Below the pieces are notes generated by a model. It was not told the DNA's origin, did not search any database, and was given only the letters and a program-made list of their open reading frames with translations. A stretch of DNA of 64,000 bases. Source: Epilithonimonas lactis. Its GTDB lineage: Bacteria; Bacteroidota; Bacteroidia; Flavobacteriales; Weeksellaceae. The position numbers were made by a program, and so were the translations under genes. Below are positions 1 through 8,702 of this stretch, piece after piece. The first letter of the stretch is position 1, and the number at the start of each line of letters is the position of its first letter. The stretch is from contig NZ_FOFI01000005.1 in NCBI RefSeq assembly GCF_900110605.1, positions 111,754-175,753 on the forward strand, read 5' to 3'.

Positions 1-588
1 GTCGAATCACTCGAAGTGACGGGAGTCGACGCTCCTAGTTTTCGTATTCTAAATTTAAATAAAATTGCACCGTCAGTTCGAGTAGCGAAGCGTATCGAGA
101 ACTGGGTTACGTAGGAAAAACTTCTCGATACGATCCAACTGACGTCGAATCACTCGAAGTGACGGGAGTCGACGCTCCTAGTTTTCGTGTTCTAAATTTA
201 AATAACATTGCACCGTCAGTTCGAGTAGCAAAGCGTATCGAGAACTGGGTTACGTAGGAAAAACTTCTCGATACGATCCGACTGAAGATGAATCACTCGA
301 TGTGACGGGAGTCGACGCTCCTAGTTTTCGTGTTCTAAATTTATATAAAATTGCACCGTCAGTTCGAGTAGCGATAGCGTATCGAGAACCGTGGTTGCGT
401 AGGAAAAACTTCTCGATACGATTCGACTGAAGTCGAATCACTCGAAGTGACGGTGTTGGCTTCGGCTACGCTCAGACACCAACCATTATTACTCGTCAGT
501 TCGAGTAGCGAAGCGTATCGAGAACCGGGTTATGTAGGTAAAACTTCTCGATACGATCCGACTGACGTCGAATCACTCGAAGTGACGG
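1..588. repeat. Tandem array of ~143-bp units built on a ~95-bp imperfect palindrome
   Basis: Four full copies of a ~95-bp element lie at 71-165, 214-308, 357-453 and 494-588, and the tail of a fifth is at 1-23. Each begins CGTCAGTTCGAGTAGC and ends ATCACTCGAAGTGACGG, so the ends are inverted repeats of each other. Inside, GTATCGAGAA is mirrored by TTCTCGATAC, giving a long cruciform or hairpin. The spacers at 24-70, 166-213 and 309-356 are also nearly identical, so the true tandem unit is ~143 bp; the last spacer (454-493) differs. A fifth complete copy stands alone at 16373-16467. The layout resembles REP/BIME-type intergenic elements. No transposase lies next to it. Confidence 0.85.
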
Positions 589-649
589 ACAACCATAAAA
601 ATAATCTAAAAACAAAACACCCTATTTATGCAACTCATAAATACTTTCA

Positions 650-714
650 CACTCTCTCACTCCAACTCTCTAACTCTCTAACTCTCCAACTCTCCCACTC
701 CCAAACCCTCCAAC
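650..714. repeat. CT-rich low-complexity tract
   Basis: An imperfect microsatellite of 5-9-base CTCTAACT/CTCCAACT-like units on the + strand, between the palindrome array and the terminator of the DJ-1/PfpI gene. It is strongly strand-asymmetric (almost no G). A short + strand ORF runs through it but has no protein-like composition. Confidence 0.6.
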
Positions 715-744
715 AAAAAAAAGACCCAGGCAAACCCAGGTCTT
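715..744 (-). terminator. Rho-independent terminator of the DJ-1/PfpI gene
   Basis: Read on the minus strand, a 10-bp stem (AAGACCTGGG with CCTGGGTCTT, two G-T wobbles) encloses a TTTG loop and runs directly into eight T residues. It lies about 25 bp past the stop codon of the gene at 768-1316. Confidence 0.8.
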
Positions 745-767
745 AATATGATGTAATAGAAAAACGC

Positions 768-1316
768 TTAAAGATTCTGATCTTCGTGTTTTCCCTCATT
801 GATCTCCTCTACCATTTTGGCGTTGAAGGCGGGTAAATCTTCCGGCGTACGGCTTGTCACCAAACCATTATCTACCACCACCTCACTGTCTTCCCAGATT
901 GCGCCAGCGTTTTTAAGGTCAATACTGATCGATTCTACCGAGGTCATTTTTCGGCCTTCTGTAGCGCCTGCACTGATGAGGATCTGAGGACCGTGACAAA
1001 TGGCGGCGACAGGTTTATGTTGTTTGAAGAACTCCTGTACGAAAGAGATAGCGGCTTGATTGGTTCTCAGTTTATCTGGATTGATCACACCACCGGGAAG
1101 CACCAGCGCATCATAGTCGGAAGCCGAAGCTTCATCCAGCGTCACATCCACCTTATATTCCTTTCCCCAATTTTTTTCAGCCCAGGCTTTGATGCTGCCA
1201 TCTTGTGGACTTACGATGTGGGCGGTCCAGCCTTGTTGTTCCAAATATTCTTTTGGAGAGCTCAATTCACTTTCTTCGAATCCGTGGGTTGCAAGTATTG
1301 CAATTTTCTTTGACAT
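768..1316 (-). CDS. DJ-1/PfpI family protein (YhbO-like, type 1 glutamine amidotransferase fold)
   Basis: The 182-residue product has the length and motifs of the DJ-1/PfpI superfamily: an N-terminal strand followed by 'HGFEESEL' with a conserved Glu near residue 15, 'LVLPGG' near 71-76, and the nucleophile elbow 'AICHGP' with Cys107-His108. The best match in memory is the PfpI/YhbO branch, whose members are described as stress proteins with deglycase/glyoxalase-like or older 'intracellular protease' annotations; which activity applies cannot be read from sequence. No signal peptide, so cytoplasmic. The ATG is the only reasonable start because strand 1 (KKIAILAT) follows it at once. The gene stands alone with its own terminator. 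Confidence 0.9.
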   Translation of the reverse strand: MSKKIAILATHGFEESELSSPKEYLEQQGWTAHIVSPQDGSIKAWAEKNWGKEYKVDVTLDEASASDYDALVLPGGVINPDKLRTNQAAISFVQEFFKQHKPVAAICHGPQILISAGATEGRKMTSVESISIDLKNAGAIWEDSEVVVDNGLVTSRTPEDLPAFNAKMVEEINEGKHEDQNL

Positions 1317-1454
1317 AATATAATATTTTTTGGTTGTATGTCATCAACCAAGAAAATATGATGCCGAGTAGGGTTTGGGAAATTATAAAAGTTTGTTAAA
1401 GGCGGAAGTTTAGAGTTCATGGGTTGTGGGTTGCAAGTTTGTATGACAATAGGT

Positions 1455-1600
1455 GAAATTTTCTTGCACCGACCCTAAAGGGAGGAAATTATGATTGCTA
1501 AGTTGCGAAATTTTCTTGTCTGCACATTCTTAAAGGGAAGAAAATTAAAAGTGTATGTGGCAAAATTTTCTTGCCCCAACCCTAAAGGGAGGAAAATTTC
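1455..1600. repeat. Triplet of a ~40-bp dispersed palindromic repeat (left set)
   Basis: Three copies at 1455-1490, 1507-1546 and 1561-1600 share the pattern AAATTTTCTTGC...CCCTAAAGGG.GGAAAATT. The ends AAATTTTC and GGAAAATT are mutually complementary, with a second small palindrome CCCTAAAGGG inside. The middle copy is diverged. The same element, reverse-complemented, occurs as another triplet at 13205-13387. The rest of the gap 1317-1664 holds no gene that I can support. Confidence 0.75.
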
Positions 1601-1655
1601 TGCTTGAAGAGATCTTTTAAAATTAAAATGAGATTGTTTAATTTTGCTGAAATGA

Positions 1656-2018
<363 letters not shown>

Positions 2019-2349
2019 TGAATCTCTAAATTAGATTCGTTATTTTAGTTTAACATATTGATTTCCATAATTTTTACATTCAAATTATGGACAGATTTCA
2101 TTTAGAATAAACCCTTCCAAAACCAATTTCCCAAGTTGTGCTAATTCCCAAGATTCCTCTGTGGGCTCAACGTAGAGGATTTTAACCATGGAGGATGGCT
2201 GCAATGCAGATATTTCAGTGGCTTAGTAGACATCTTAATTGATTTCACTAACTTCAAGTAATTTTAAAATTTGATTACCGATTGCAAAATCCAATTTTTG
2301 TTATACGTCAAATATCAAAATCTTCATAAGAGAGTAAAAAATTTTAAAA
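2019..2349. other. Intergenic stretch with no recognised feature
   Basis: About 330 bases of AT-rich DNA between the convergent ends of the 117-residue gene and the TIR gene. I see no ORF with protein-like composition, no clear terminator hairpin and no copy of the dispersed repeats. Confidence 0.5.
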
Positions 2350-3297
2350 TCAATCGACAGAAACTCCCACTTCAGATATAAACTCATTCCAAATTTCTTC
2401 TGCAACTTGATGAGCTGTTAATCGAATATTGGATTGACTTGAAAAATTAAAACCTTGTGAATTCTTACTCCAGAATTGATCATAATCATCATTATCAATT
2501 CGAAAAACTTTACCCATTTGAATAGAGTTTGTAGTAACCTGATCAGAAAACGAATAGCTTAAATCACCAAAATGCCTTTGTCCATCACCTCCAACTTGTA
2601 CTGTCAAAAAGCTACTTTGATTGTTGGCCCTATTTGAAATTAAACAAGTGAAAAATCCTTTGCCTTCATTGGTAAAACGAGATTGTAGATTTTCCACAGA
2701 ATTTAATTCTGAAATGGAAGAATGAAAATATGTTTTAATTGCTTCATAACTTTCTTCCTTAAAATTAAAACTATCTACCTCACTAAAGTATCTTTTCACT
2801 TTATAGTTTCTTCTTAAGTTCTCCTTTGTCTGAGGCTGTTCTGCTATTACAGAAGATGGCGGAGAGATTTTCTGAGTTAAACGTCTAAGTTCATCAACAA
2901 CATTTAAAAATGCAACGTTCTGATTAGTATATTCACTAATTGGCTTTCCATCTTTAGGAATAGCTTTTAAATTACCAAATGGCGTTCGTTGCCAATCACA
3001 TGGTTCGACAATTATAGGAACTATAATAATCTTGCCGTCTTCCTGCATTCTCTGAGCCGTTTCAAACTCTTTGTTATAACAGTAGTTTGAAGCTATATAG
3101 TCTGGACTCAATAATGCCAAAAATAGTTCTGAAGAATTTAGCGCATCACTTATTATATTACTAAGACTTCCTCCTGCATGTATTTCTTCATCTGTCCACT
3201 CAGTGATCACCTCATCTCGCTTCATCTGAGCTAAATGGACTTTTAATCGCTCTAAATAATTTGAGTCTTTATGACTGTAAGATATAAATGCTTTCAT
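2350..3297 (-). CDS. TIR-domain protein, last gene of the type I restriction operon
   Basis: The 315-residue product begins with a TIR domain (about 1-140): strand A 'KAFISYSHKD', 'GGSLSNIISDALNSSE', 'LFLALLSPDYIASNYC', and then 'NKEFE', where Glu77 matches the catalytic Glu of NAD-cleaving TIR domains. A linker near 140-170 leads to a C-terminal domain (about 170-315) that I do not recognise; it has several aromatic/glycine strands and could be a sensor. Prokaryotic TIR proteins often act as NADase effectors in anti-phage defence; that role here is inferred. The start lies 11 bases after the stop of hsdM, so the two are very likely co-transcribed. No Thoeris (SIR2/ThsA) or CBASS partner is present. 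The ATG is chosen because the TIR strand starts directly after it. Confidence 0.88.
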   Translation of the reverse strand: MKAFISYSHKDSNYLERLKVHLAQMKRDEVITEWTDEEIHAGGSLSNIISDALNSSELFLALLSPDYIASNYCYNKEFETAQRMQEDGKIIIVPIIVEPCDWQRTPFGNLKAIPKDGKPISEYTNQNVAFLNVVDELRRLTQKISPPSSVIAEQPQTKENLRRNYKVKRYFSEVDSFNFKEESYEAIKTYFHSSISELNSVENLQSRFTNEGKGFFTCLISNRANNQSSFLTVQVGGDGQRHFGDLSYSFSDQVTTNSIQMGKVFRIDNDDYDQFWSKNSQGFNFSSQSNIRLTAHQVAEEIWNEFISEVGVSVD

Positions 3298-3308
3298 ATT
3301 TGTTTATT

Positions 3309-4838
3309 TTAATTTATCTCTTCACTCTTCTCCAGCTCACTCACAATCTCTCTGAAACTTGCCAATCCTGCTTCGATATTATCAATAATCTCCAATGCCA
3401 AAACATCAGGATCCGGCAGGTTATCCAAATCAGTCAAGCTTTGGTCTTTTACCCAAAAGATATCCAGACTGGTTTTATCTCTTGCAATAATTTCGTCATA
3501 ACTATATTTTCTCCAGCGACCGTCTGGGTTTTCTTCGCTCCAGGTTTCTTTTCTTTTGTTAATGTTGGAAGAATTGTAGCATGCTACAAAATCTGATAAG
3601 TCAGATTCTGCCAACGGCTTTTTCTTTAGGGTGTGATGAATGTTGGTTCTGTAATCATAAAACCAAACTTCTTTGGTCCACGCCTCTTTATTGGCAGGTT
3701 TATTATTAAAGAATAAAACATTTGCCTTTACACCATTGGCATAGAAAATACCTGTAGGCAAGCGTAGAATCGTATGCAGTTCTGTTGTTTTTAAAAGTTG
3801 CTTTCTGATTTCCTCTCCGGCTCCGCCTTCAAACAAAACATTGTCAGGTAACACCACTGCCGCTTGTCCATCAATCTTCATTAAGGATTTAATGTGCTGT
3901 AAAAAGTTCAGCTGTTTATTGCTCGTTGTTTCCCAGAAATCCTGACGGTTGTAGCTGATATCTTCTTTCTCAATATCTCCATCTTCATTGGTAACCGTCA
4001 TTCCGCTTTTTTTACCGAATGGTGGATTGGCTAAAATATAATCGTAAGTTTGACTTTCTGCTGCAATCAGTGCATCGTTTGATTTTACCAAAGGCTCTGC
4101 ATCTATTTCTCCGATACCGTGAAGATACAAATTCATCAGACACATTCTACGAGTGCTGGCTACAATTTCATTGCCGTGAAAAGTACTGTTCTTTAAGAAC
4201 ATCTTTTCGTCTTTATCCAGTTTATTGTTTTCGGTAAGCCAGTCGTAAGCTGCCAAAAAGAAACCGCCAGAACCGCACGCCGGATCTATTACCGTTTTCA
4301 TAGGTTTTGGCTGTACACAGGCTACCATTGTTCTGATTAATGCTCTTGGTGTAAAGTATTGCCCTGCACCTGATTTGGTATCTTCGGCATTCTTTTCCAG
4401 TAAACCTTCGTAGATGGTTCCTTTCACATCAGCACCCATTAAGCTCCAGTCTTCTTTGCCTATCATCGTGATGATGCGCTGCAGATTAGACGGGTCCTGT
4501 ATTTTGTTTTGGCTCTTCACATAGATTTGCCCCAACATCCCTTTTTCTGTCCCTAACGAACGCAGTGCCTGAATGTAAAAAGATTCAAGTTCTGCACCGT
4601 TTTTTGAAGTCAAATTCTCCCACGAACAAACTTCTGCACCTTCCACTTCTTTTCCTTCTACATCTTTAAGTCTTGGTAGTTTCAGGTTTCTGTTGTAAGG
4701 TGGCTTATTTAATTCATCCACCATTTTAAGAAATAGCAGATAGGTGATTTGTTCAAGATAATCTCCATAACCAACTCCATCGTGGCGCATTACATTTGCC
4801 AGATTCCATATTTTTGATACGATTGTTGCTTCTGTCAT
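3309..4838 (-). CDS. hsdM: Type I restriction-modification DNA methyltransferase subunit M
   Basis: The 509-residue product has the N-terminal HsdM helical domain (about 1-145, beginning 'IVSKIWNLANVMRHDGV') followed by an N6-adenine methyltransferase domain. AdoMet motif I is 'DPACGSGGF' (185-193), preceded by the family signature 'GQYFTPRALI' (159-168). The catalytic motif IV is 'NPPF' (271-274). With HsdS it methylates adenines in a bipartite target; with HsdR it forms the restriction complex. All key residues are present and the length is normal for the family. Its ATG follows directly on the TAA of the DUF262 gene (no spacer), and the TIR gene follows after 11 bases, which argues for translational coupling across this part of the operon. 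Confidence 0.96.
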   Translation of the reverse strand: MTEATIVSKIWNLANVMRHDGVGYGDYLEQITYLLFLKMVDELNKPPYNRNLKLPRLKDVEGKEVEGAEVCSWENLTSKNGAELESFYIQALRSLGTEKGMLGQIYVKSQNKIQDPSNLQRIITMIGKEDWSLMGADVKGTIYEGLLEKNAEDTKSGAGQYFTPRALIRTMVACVQPKPMKTVIDPACGSGGFFLAAYDWLTENNKLDKDEKMFLKNSTFHGNEIVASTRRMCLMNLYLHGIGEIDAEPLVKSNDALIAAESQTYDYILANPPFGKKSGMTVTNEDGDIEKEDISYNRQDFWETTSNKQLNFLQHIKSLMKIDGQAAVVLPDNVLFEGGAGEEIRKQLLKTTELHTILRLPTGIFYANGVKANVLFFNNKPANKEAWTKEVWFYDYRTNIHHTLKKKPLAESDLSDFVACYNSSNINKRKETWSEENPDGRWRKYSYDEIIARDKTSLDIFWVKDQSLTDLDNLPDPDVLALEIIDNIEAGLASFREIVSELEKSEEIN

Positions 4839-6743
4839 TTATAATTCAATTATTTCTTCTGTAAAGTCTTCTGTAAAGTCTTCTGATAGTTCATCTGTTA
4901 TCTCTCCTTCCACAGCGTCTGGATGTGGATAAGTACTACAAAAATCTTTATCTAATTGCCATCGTTTATCTAGAAATTTTAATAATTCTTTTTCTCTTGT
5001 TTTAATTTTTTCACAAGTCCAAGTTTTATTATTAGCAGTGATATCTATTTCTGAGTAGGTTCCGTTTGCGTATTTAGAACTTTTAATATTATATGCAGAA
5101 TCTCTTAAACTTGAATTTTTATCTGCTGAAATCAAGACCAAATTACCAAGTGAGTGTAAATGTTTTTTTAGCTCATCTTTTTTTAAACCTTTAACTTCTT
5201 CTTTCCAATGTGCTTTATAATTTTGAGGAAGAATATGTTCGATGCTTTTATTTTTTTTGCTTGCAAATTCATAATCAACCTTTACGTCTTCATTATTTCT
5301 TAAACTTTCCTCGTATTCATAAAGAAAATATACTAATCCAGACCATGTATAATAGCCTTCTTTTTTAGATGATGTAAATAATTCTTCAATTTCTAACTCA
5401 AATCGGTCAGTGTCTCCATGGTTATCAATGTACCATGCTAAATACCACTTTGCCAATTTAATTGTATTTTCGGAATCGTATGTAGTGTAGAAGAAGTTAC
5501 ATTTCCTAAATAAATCATTCTTCCCTGTATCAGAACGTTTTTTATTCATTGAAAATAATCTAAATGAAAATATCTCAGCTAGTTGAGCTAATTCCAATAA
5601 GTCGGTAGGCTTTGTTTTCATTAAGCCAAAAAAACTTAATAATACGGGTCTTACAGTACTATTGCTTAACCTATTTAATTTATCAAAAACACGTTGGATT
5701 TTTTTTCTAGTATTTATATCTTCTACTTCTACAAATGCGTTTTGCTCTCTTGGAAAATTGATAAATCGCCAGTGTAAGGATGTAACAGCTAAAGAATTTA
5801 CATAATTATTAATGTTAGAAATCATTTCAGATGGGTTATCAACCATCTTTTCAATGGTAAATTCCTTATCAAGAATTTCTGTTTTAGTTTGGTTGTCTTT
5901 TGACCAACCATTATATATAGTCCAATGATTACTTAAAAAAGTATTTTCATTTAAAACTCTATTTGGTAATGTGAGATTACGTAATATTTGAGCCCACTTA
6001 GTATTAATATTATCGATTGTTTGTAAGGAAATATGCTCCTCATCCTTTATGTTAATTTTTGATGTAAGGTAAAGCAATCGATTTTTTACAATTTCCAAAT
6101 CAGAAAGACCAACACCCCGATTATTCATGGTTTCAAAAACAACTCCAATATCCGAAGTCGATTCTACAATGTACTCATTGAACTTAAGTTTGTCTTCAAT
6201 TGCAACTAAATATTCTAATTCTTTGCCTTCGTTTTGTGGCTCTTTAAAATAATCTTTGATTGCCTTTTTTCCATTCTTTAAGTTTCTTGTATATAAATTT
6301 TCATCTAAAGTGGATAAATCTTCTTTTTCGAGAATAATTGACCTAAAGAACATTTCGCTGACTTTGTCAATTTGATACCTAAATAAATAACTACCTTTAT
6401 TGATGATGTAGTTTGCTTCCTTTTCCGTAGCATCTTCCTCTAATTCTTTAACATCTTTTAATTTTTTAATCAAATATGAGAGAATTAGAGTAATTGTCGT
6501 AAAACGCTGTTGACCATCTACGATATGAAACAATTCATATTGCGACAAACCGATGCGCTCTGTTTCCTCTTGTTTATGTATTGTAATAGTACCAGTATAA
6601 TGATTTGCATCTAATTTGATTGCGTGTTTTAAATCATTTAATAAATCGTAAATATGCTTTTGTTCCCAACTGTATCCTCTTTGATACGGTGGAACAATGT
6701 AAATTCTCTTGTTATAAAAATGACTAATTGGTTTTAACTCCAT
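4839..6743 (-). CDS. DUF262/DUF1524 protein (GmrSD-like nuclease family) embedded in the hsd operon
   Basis: The 634-residue product has the DUF262 (GmrS-type) N-terminal signature: 'PPYQRGYSW' (18-26), 'HYTGTI' (48-53), 'VDGQQR' (75-80) and 'FETMNNRG' (203-210) followed by 'LSDLEIVKNRLLY'. A long helical middle leads to a DUF1524 (GmrD-type) HNH-like region with 'SIEHILPQ' (500-507, His503) and 'LGNLVLIS' (533-540). In GmrSD these halves form a nucleotide-dependent type IV restriction enzyme against modified DNA, and related single-chain proteins restrict modified phage DNA. Placement between hsdS (24-base gap) and hsdM (0-base gap) implies joint expression. Whether it acts alone or with the type I enzyme is unknown. 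The tail is acidic, with a short tandem repeat 'EDFTEDFTEE'. Confidence 0.88.
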   Translation of the reverse strand: MELKPISHFYNKRIYIVPPYQRGYSWEQKHIYDLLNDLKHAIKLDANHYTGTITIHKQEETERIGLSQYELFHIVDGQQRFTTITLILSYLIKKLKDVKELEEDATEKEANYIINKGSYLFRYQIDKVSEMFFRSIILEKEDLSTLDENLYTRNLKNGKKAIKDYFKEPQNEGKELEYLVAIEDKLKFNEYIVESTSDIGVVFETMNNRGVGLSDLEIVKNRLLYLTSKINIKDEEHISLQTIDNINTKWAQILRNLTLPNRVLNENTFLSNHWTIYNGWSKDNQTKTEILDKEFTIEKMVDNPSEMISNINNYVNSLAVTSLHWRFINFPREQNAFVEVEDINTRKKIQRVFDKLNRLSNSTVRPVLLSFFGLMKTKPTDLLELAQLAEIFSFRLFSMNKKRSDTGKNDLFRKCNFFYTTYDSENTIKLAKWYLAWYIDNHGDTDRFELEIEELFTSSKKEGYYTWSGLVYFLYEYEESLRNNEDVKVDYEFASKKNKSIEHILPQNYKAHWKEEVKGLKKDELKKHLHSLGNLVLISADKNSSLRDSAYNIKSSKYANGTYSEIDITANNKTWTCEKIKTREKELLKFLDKRWQLDKDFCSTYPHPDAVEGEITDELSEDFTEDFTEEIIEL

Positions 6744-6767
6744 TGCTATTTGTTTTTTTAGTTTTTC

Positions 6768-8702
6768 TTACTTCTGCTTTTTCGGGAAAGGAACTACCGT
6801 TCCATAACCTGTTGGTACTATTTCATTTTTATGCATCCATTCAATCGCTTTGAAAAAACGTTCTCTTTCAATCTTTAACTTTCGCTCAGACCAGTTTTCT
6901 CTTGATTCATAAACGATTTCTTCATCTGATGGATTTGCATTTCCATTAAGAATTAAATTGTTCCATCCTGCGTAAGTGGTGGCGATAATTTCTGAAACCT
7001 CTAAATCAAACTTTATAAACAAAGCAATTAAATTATTCAACTGCCTGTTCTTTTCATCTGAAAGTGCAGACTGAAATTTCTCGATTGCCTTATCTGAATT
7101 TTTTGCCGAAGAATAGGAATAGCCAATCTCCTTCTTTTGTATGGCAAAATAGTTAGCCATTTTTGCACGGTGTTCTATTTTCTTTAAATGTGGATAATCA
7201 TCCGGACCTGCAGCGTCTTTTACAGGCTGTCTGCCTAATGGAATCTGCAAATGGTACTCAACCAAATGGGCAATCTTTTCACATTTAATGTGACTTAATT
7301 TATCTATTGATGCGGCATTTTCTTCGTGAATTTTAATCACTTTGGCTATTAAACCTGCGTGAATGTCTGCTGATATTTTTGCAACCGAAGTTTCTGTTTT
7401 AGCCACAACTAAAGGTTGAGCCACTTTCTTTTTGCTTTGTTTAGCCGTTGCTTTGTTCTGCTCTGCTTTTATCCGCTCCAGCAATACACTTGCAGGTTCA
7501 TAATCTGCAGCTTGTTTACATTCTGCCAATTCCTTTGCGGTTAACAAATTACCTTCAAATGCTTTTTTAAGAATGCTTTGGCGCAAGCCTTCCGCTTTTA
7601 CTAAACTTTCTTTAATGTTTTGTTCTATGGAATCACAAACGGATAAACGGGATTCGATTTCTTTTACGATGAGCAGTTGGTCAGAAATTTCTAAAGGTAA
7701 TTTTACTGGTATCTTACAAAGATTAAATTTTGTCAATTTTGGCTGAGCAGTCCCTGTGACATATTCATTTAAACTTAGTGAATTAAAATATGCATTTAAA
7801 TATCTAATTGAAATATTATCATTTGGTTTAAAAATATGAGCGTGGTTATTAACCCAAAATTTCCCATCAACAATAAATGAAAGCGGTTTTGACTTTGATA
7901 ATAGATTTGCACCATCTTCACCAATTAGCAAAAATTCTCCATCGAAAATGTAATCATCAATATAATCTACAATTTCAGTTGCTCCATAATAACGAAATTC
8001 TCCTTGTCTTTTCTCTCTTGTCGCCCTATTTAATGGAACTCTTTTCCCATTAAAACTTACAGTACATTCTTCAAATCTTTTAGTTATCCAATCACTATTT
8101 GTTTTCGTCAACTCCCCCTCAAAAGCCTTTTTCAAAACCGCTTGCCTGTAAATTTTTAATTGCTGTTGTGCTTTTTTTAAATCGGCAACACCGGCATCTA
8201 AACTGCTAAATAAAGTTTCTAATTTTTTAACAATGGCTCGTTGTTCGGGAAGAGGTGGTAATAAAATCTTATATGCCCGTACTGTAGCTAATCCAACATT
8301 TTTTATAGTACTTCCAGTTGCATTCTTTAAAGCATATTGAACAAAACCATTTGTTGTTAAATTTAATCTGATAAATTTTTTATCAATTTGTGAACTTAAG
8401 TTTATGTAGCAGGCACTTTTTCCTAAAACAACATTCTCGTTATCATAAAAAGCTGTATTACCAATTGTTCCATTAATTGATAATAATATTGTTTGTTCGT
8501 TTAGCTTTTTTTGATATTTCAAAAATTCACTAACATCAACACGTTTAGTTTCTGGCTTAATATTTATTCTACCATCATTAAGATTGTTACCGTTTATAAA
8601 ATAGTAATCACCATCTTCGTTATAAATCGGTGTTCCGTGTAATCCGTCTCCTATTATATCTGTAATTTCATTAAAAGTACATCCTATCCAATCTTCTCTC
8701 AT
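6768..8702 (-). CDS. hsdS: Type I restriction-modification specificity subunit S with a long C-terminal extension
   Basis: HsdS chooses the bipartite DNA target of the complex. The 644-residue product has target-recognition domain 1 (about 1-150), the central conserved helix beginning 'LPPLPEQRAIVKKLETLF' (148-165) and ending 'AVLKKAFEGEL', target-recognition domain 2 (about 203-340), and the distal conserved region with a second 'ILKKAFEGNL' (377-386). Typical HsdS proteins are ~400-450 residues; here ~200 extra residues follow (about 440-644) after a Lys/Ala-rich linker. The extension is mostly helical and ends 'IVPTGYGTVVPFPKKQK'. I do not recognise its function. The ATG overlaps the hsdR stop by one base (TAATG), indicating coupled translation. 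Confidence 0.95.
   Translation of the reverse strand: MREDWIGCTFNEITDIIGDGLHGTPIYNEDGDYYFINGNNLNDGRINIKPETKRVDVSEFLKYQKKLNEQTILLSINGTIGNTAFYDNENVVLGKSACYINLSSQIDKKFIRLNLTTNGFVQYALKNATGSTIKNVGLATVRAYKILLPPLPEQRAIVKKLETLFSSLDAGVADLKKAQQQLKIYRQAVLKKAFEGELTKTNSDWITKRFEECTVSFNGKRVPLNRATREKRQGEFRYYGATEIVDYIDDYIFDGEFLLIGEDGANLLSKSKPLSFIVDGKFWVNNHAHIFKPNDNISIRYLNAYFNSLSLNEYVTGTAQPKLTKFNLCKIPVKLPLEISDQLLIVKEIESRLSVCDSIEQNIKESLVKAEGLRQSILKKAFEGNLLTAKELAECKQAADYEPASVLLERIKAEQNKATAKQSKKKVAQPLVVAKTETSVAKISADIHAGLIAKVIKIHEENAASIDKLSHIKCEKIAHLVEYHLQIPLGRQPVKDAAGPDDYPHLKKIEHRAKMANYFAIQKKEIGYSYSSAKNSDKAIEKFQSALSDEKNRQLNNLIALFIKFDLEVSEIIATTYAGWNNLILNGNANPSDEEIVYESRENWSERKLKIERERFFKAIEWMHKNEIVPTGYGTVVPFPKKQK

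Noticed and set aside
1-588. CRISPR array
   Set aside because: The unit is ~143 bp with near-identical spacers and internal palindromes; no cas genes.
447-746. 99-residue + strand ORF over the repeat and CT-rich tract
   Set aside because: It translates repeat DNA and a low-complexity tract; composition is not protein-like.
2350-3297. Thoeris or CBASS system
   Set aside because: No SIR2/ThsA, cyclase or other partner gene; the TIR gene belongs to the hsd operon.
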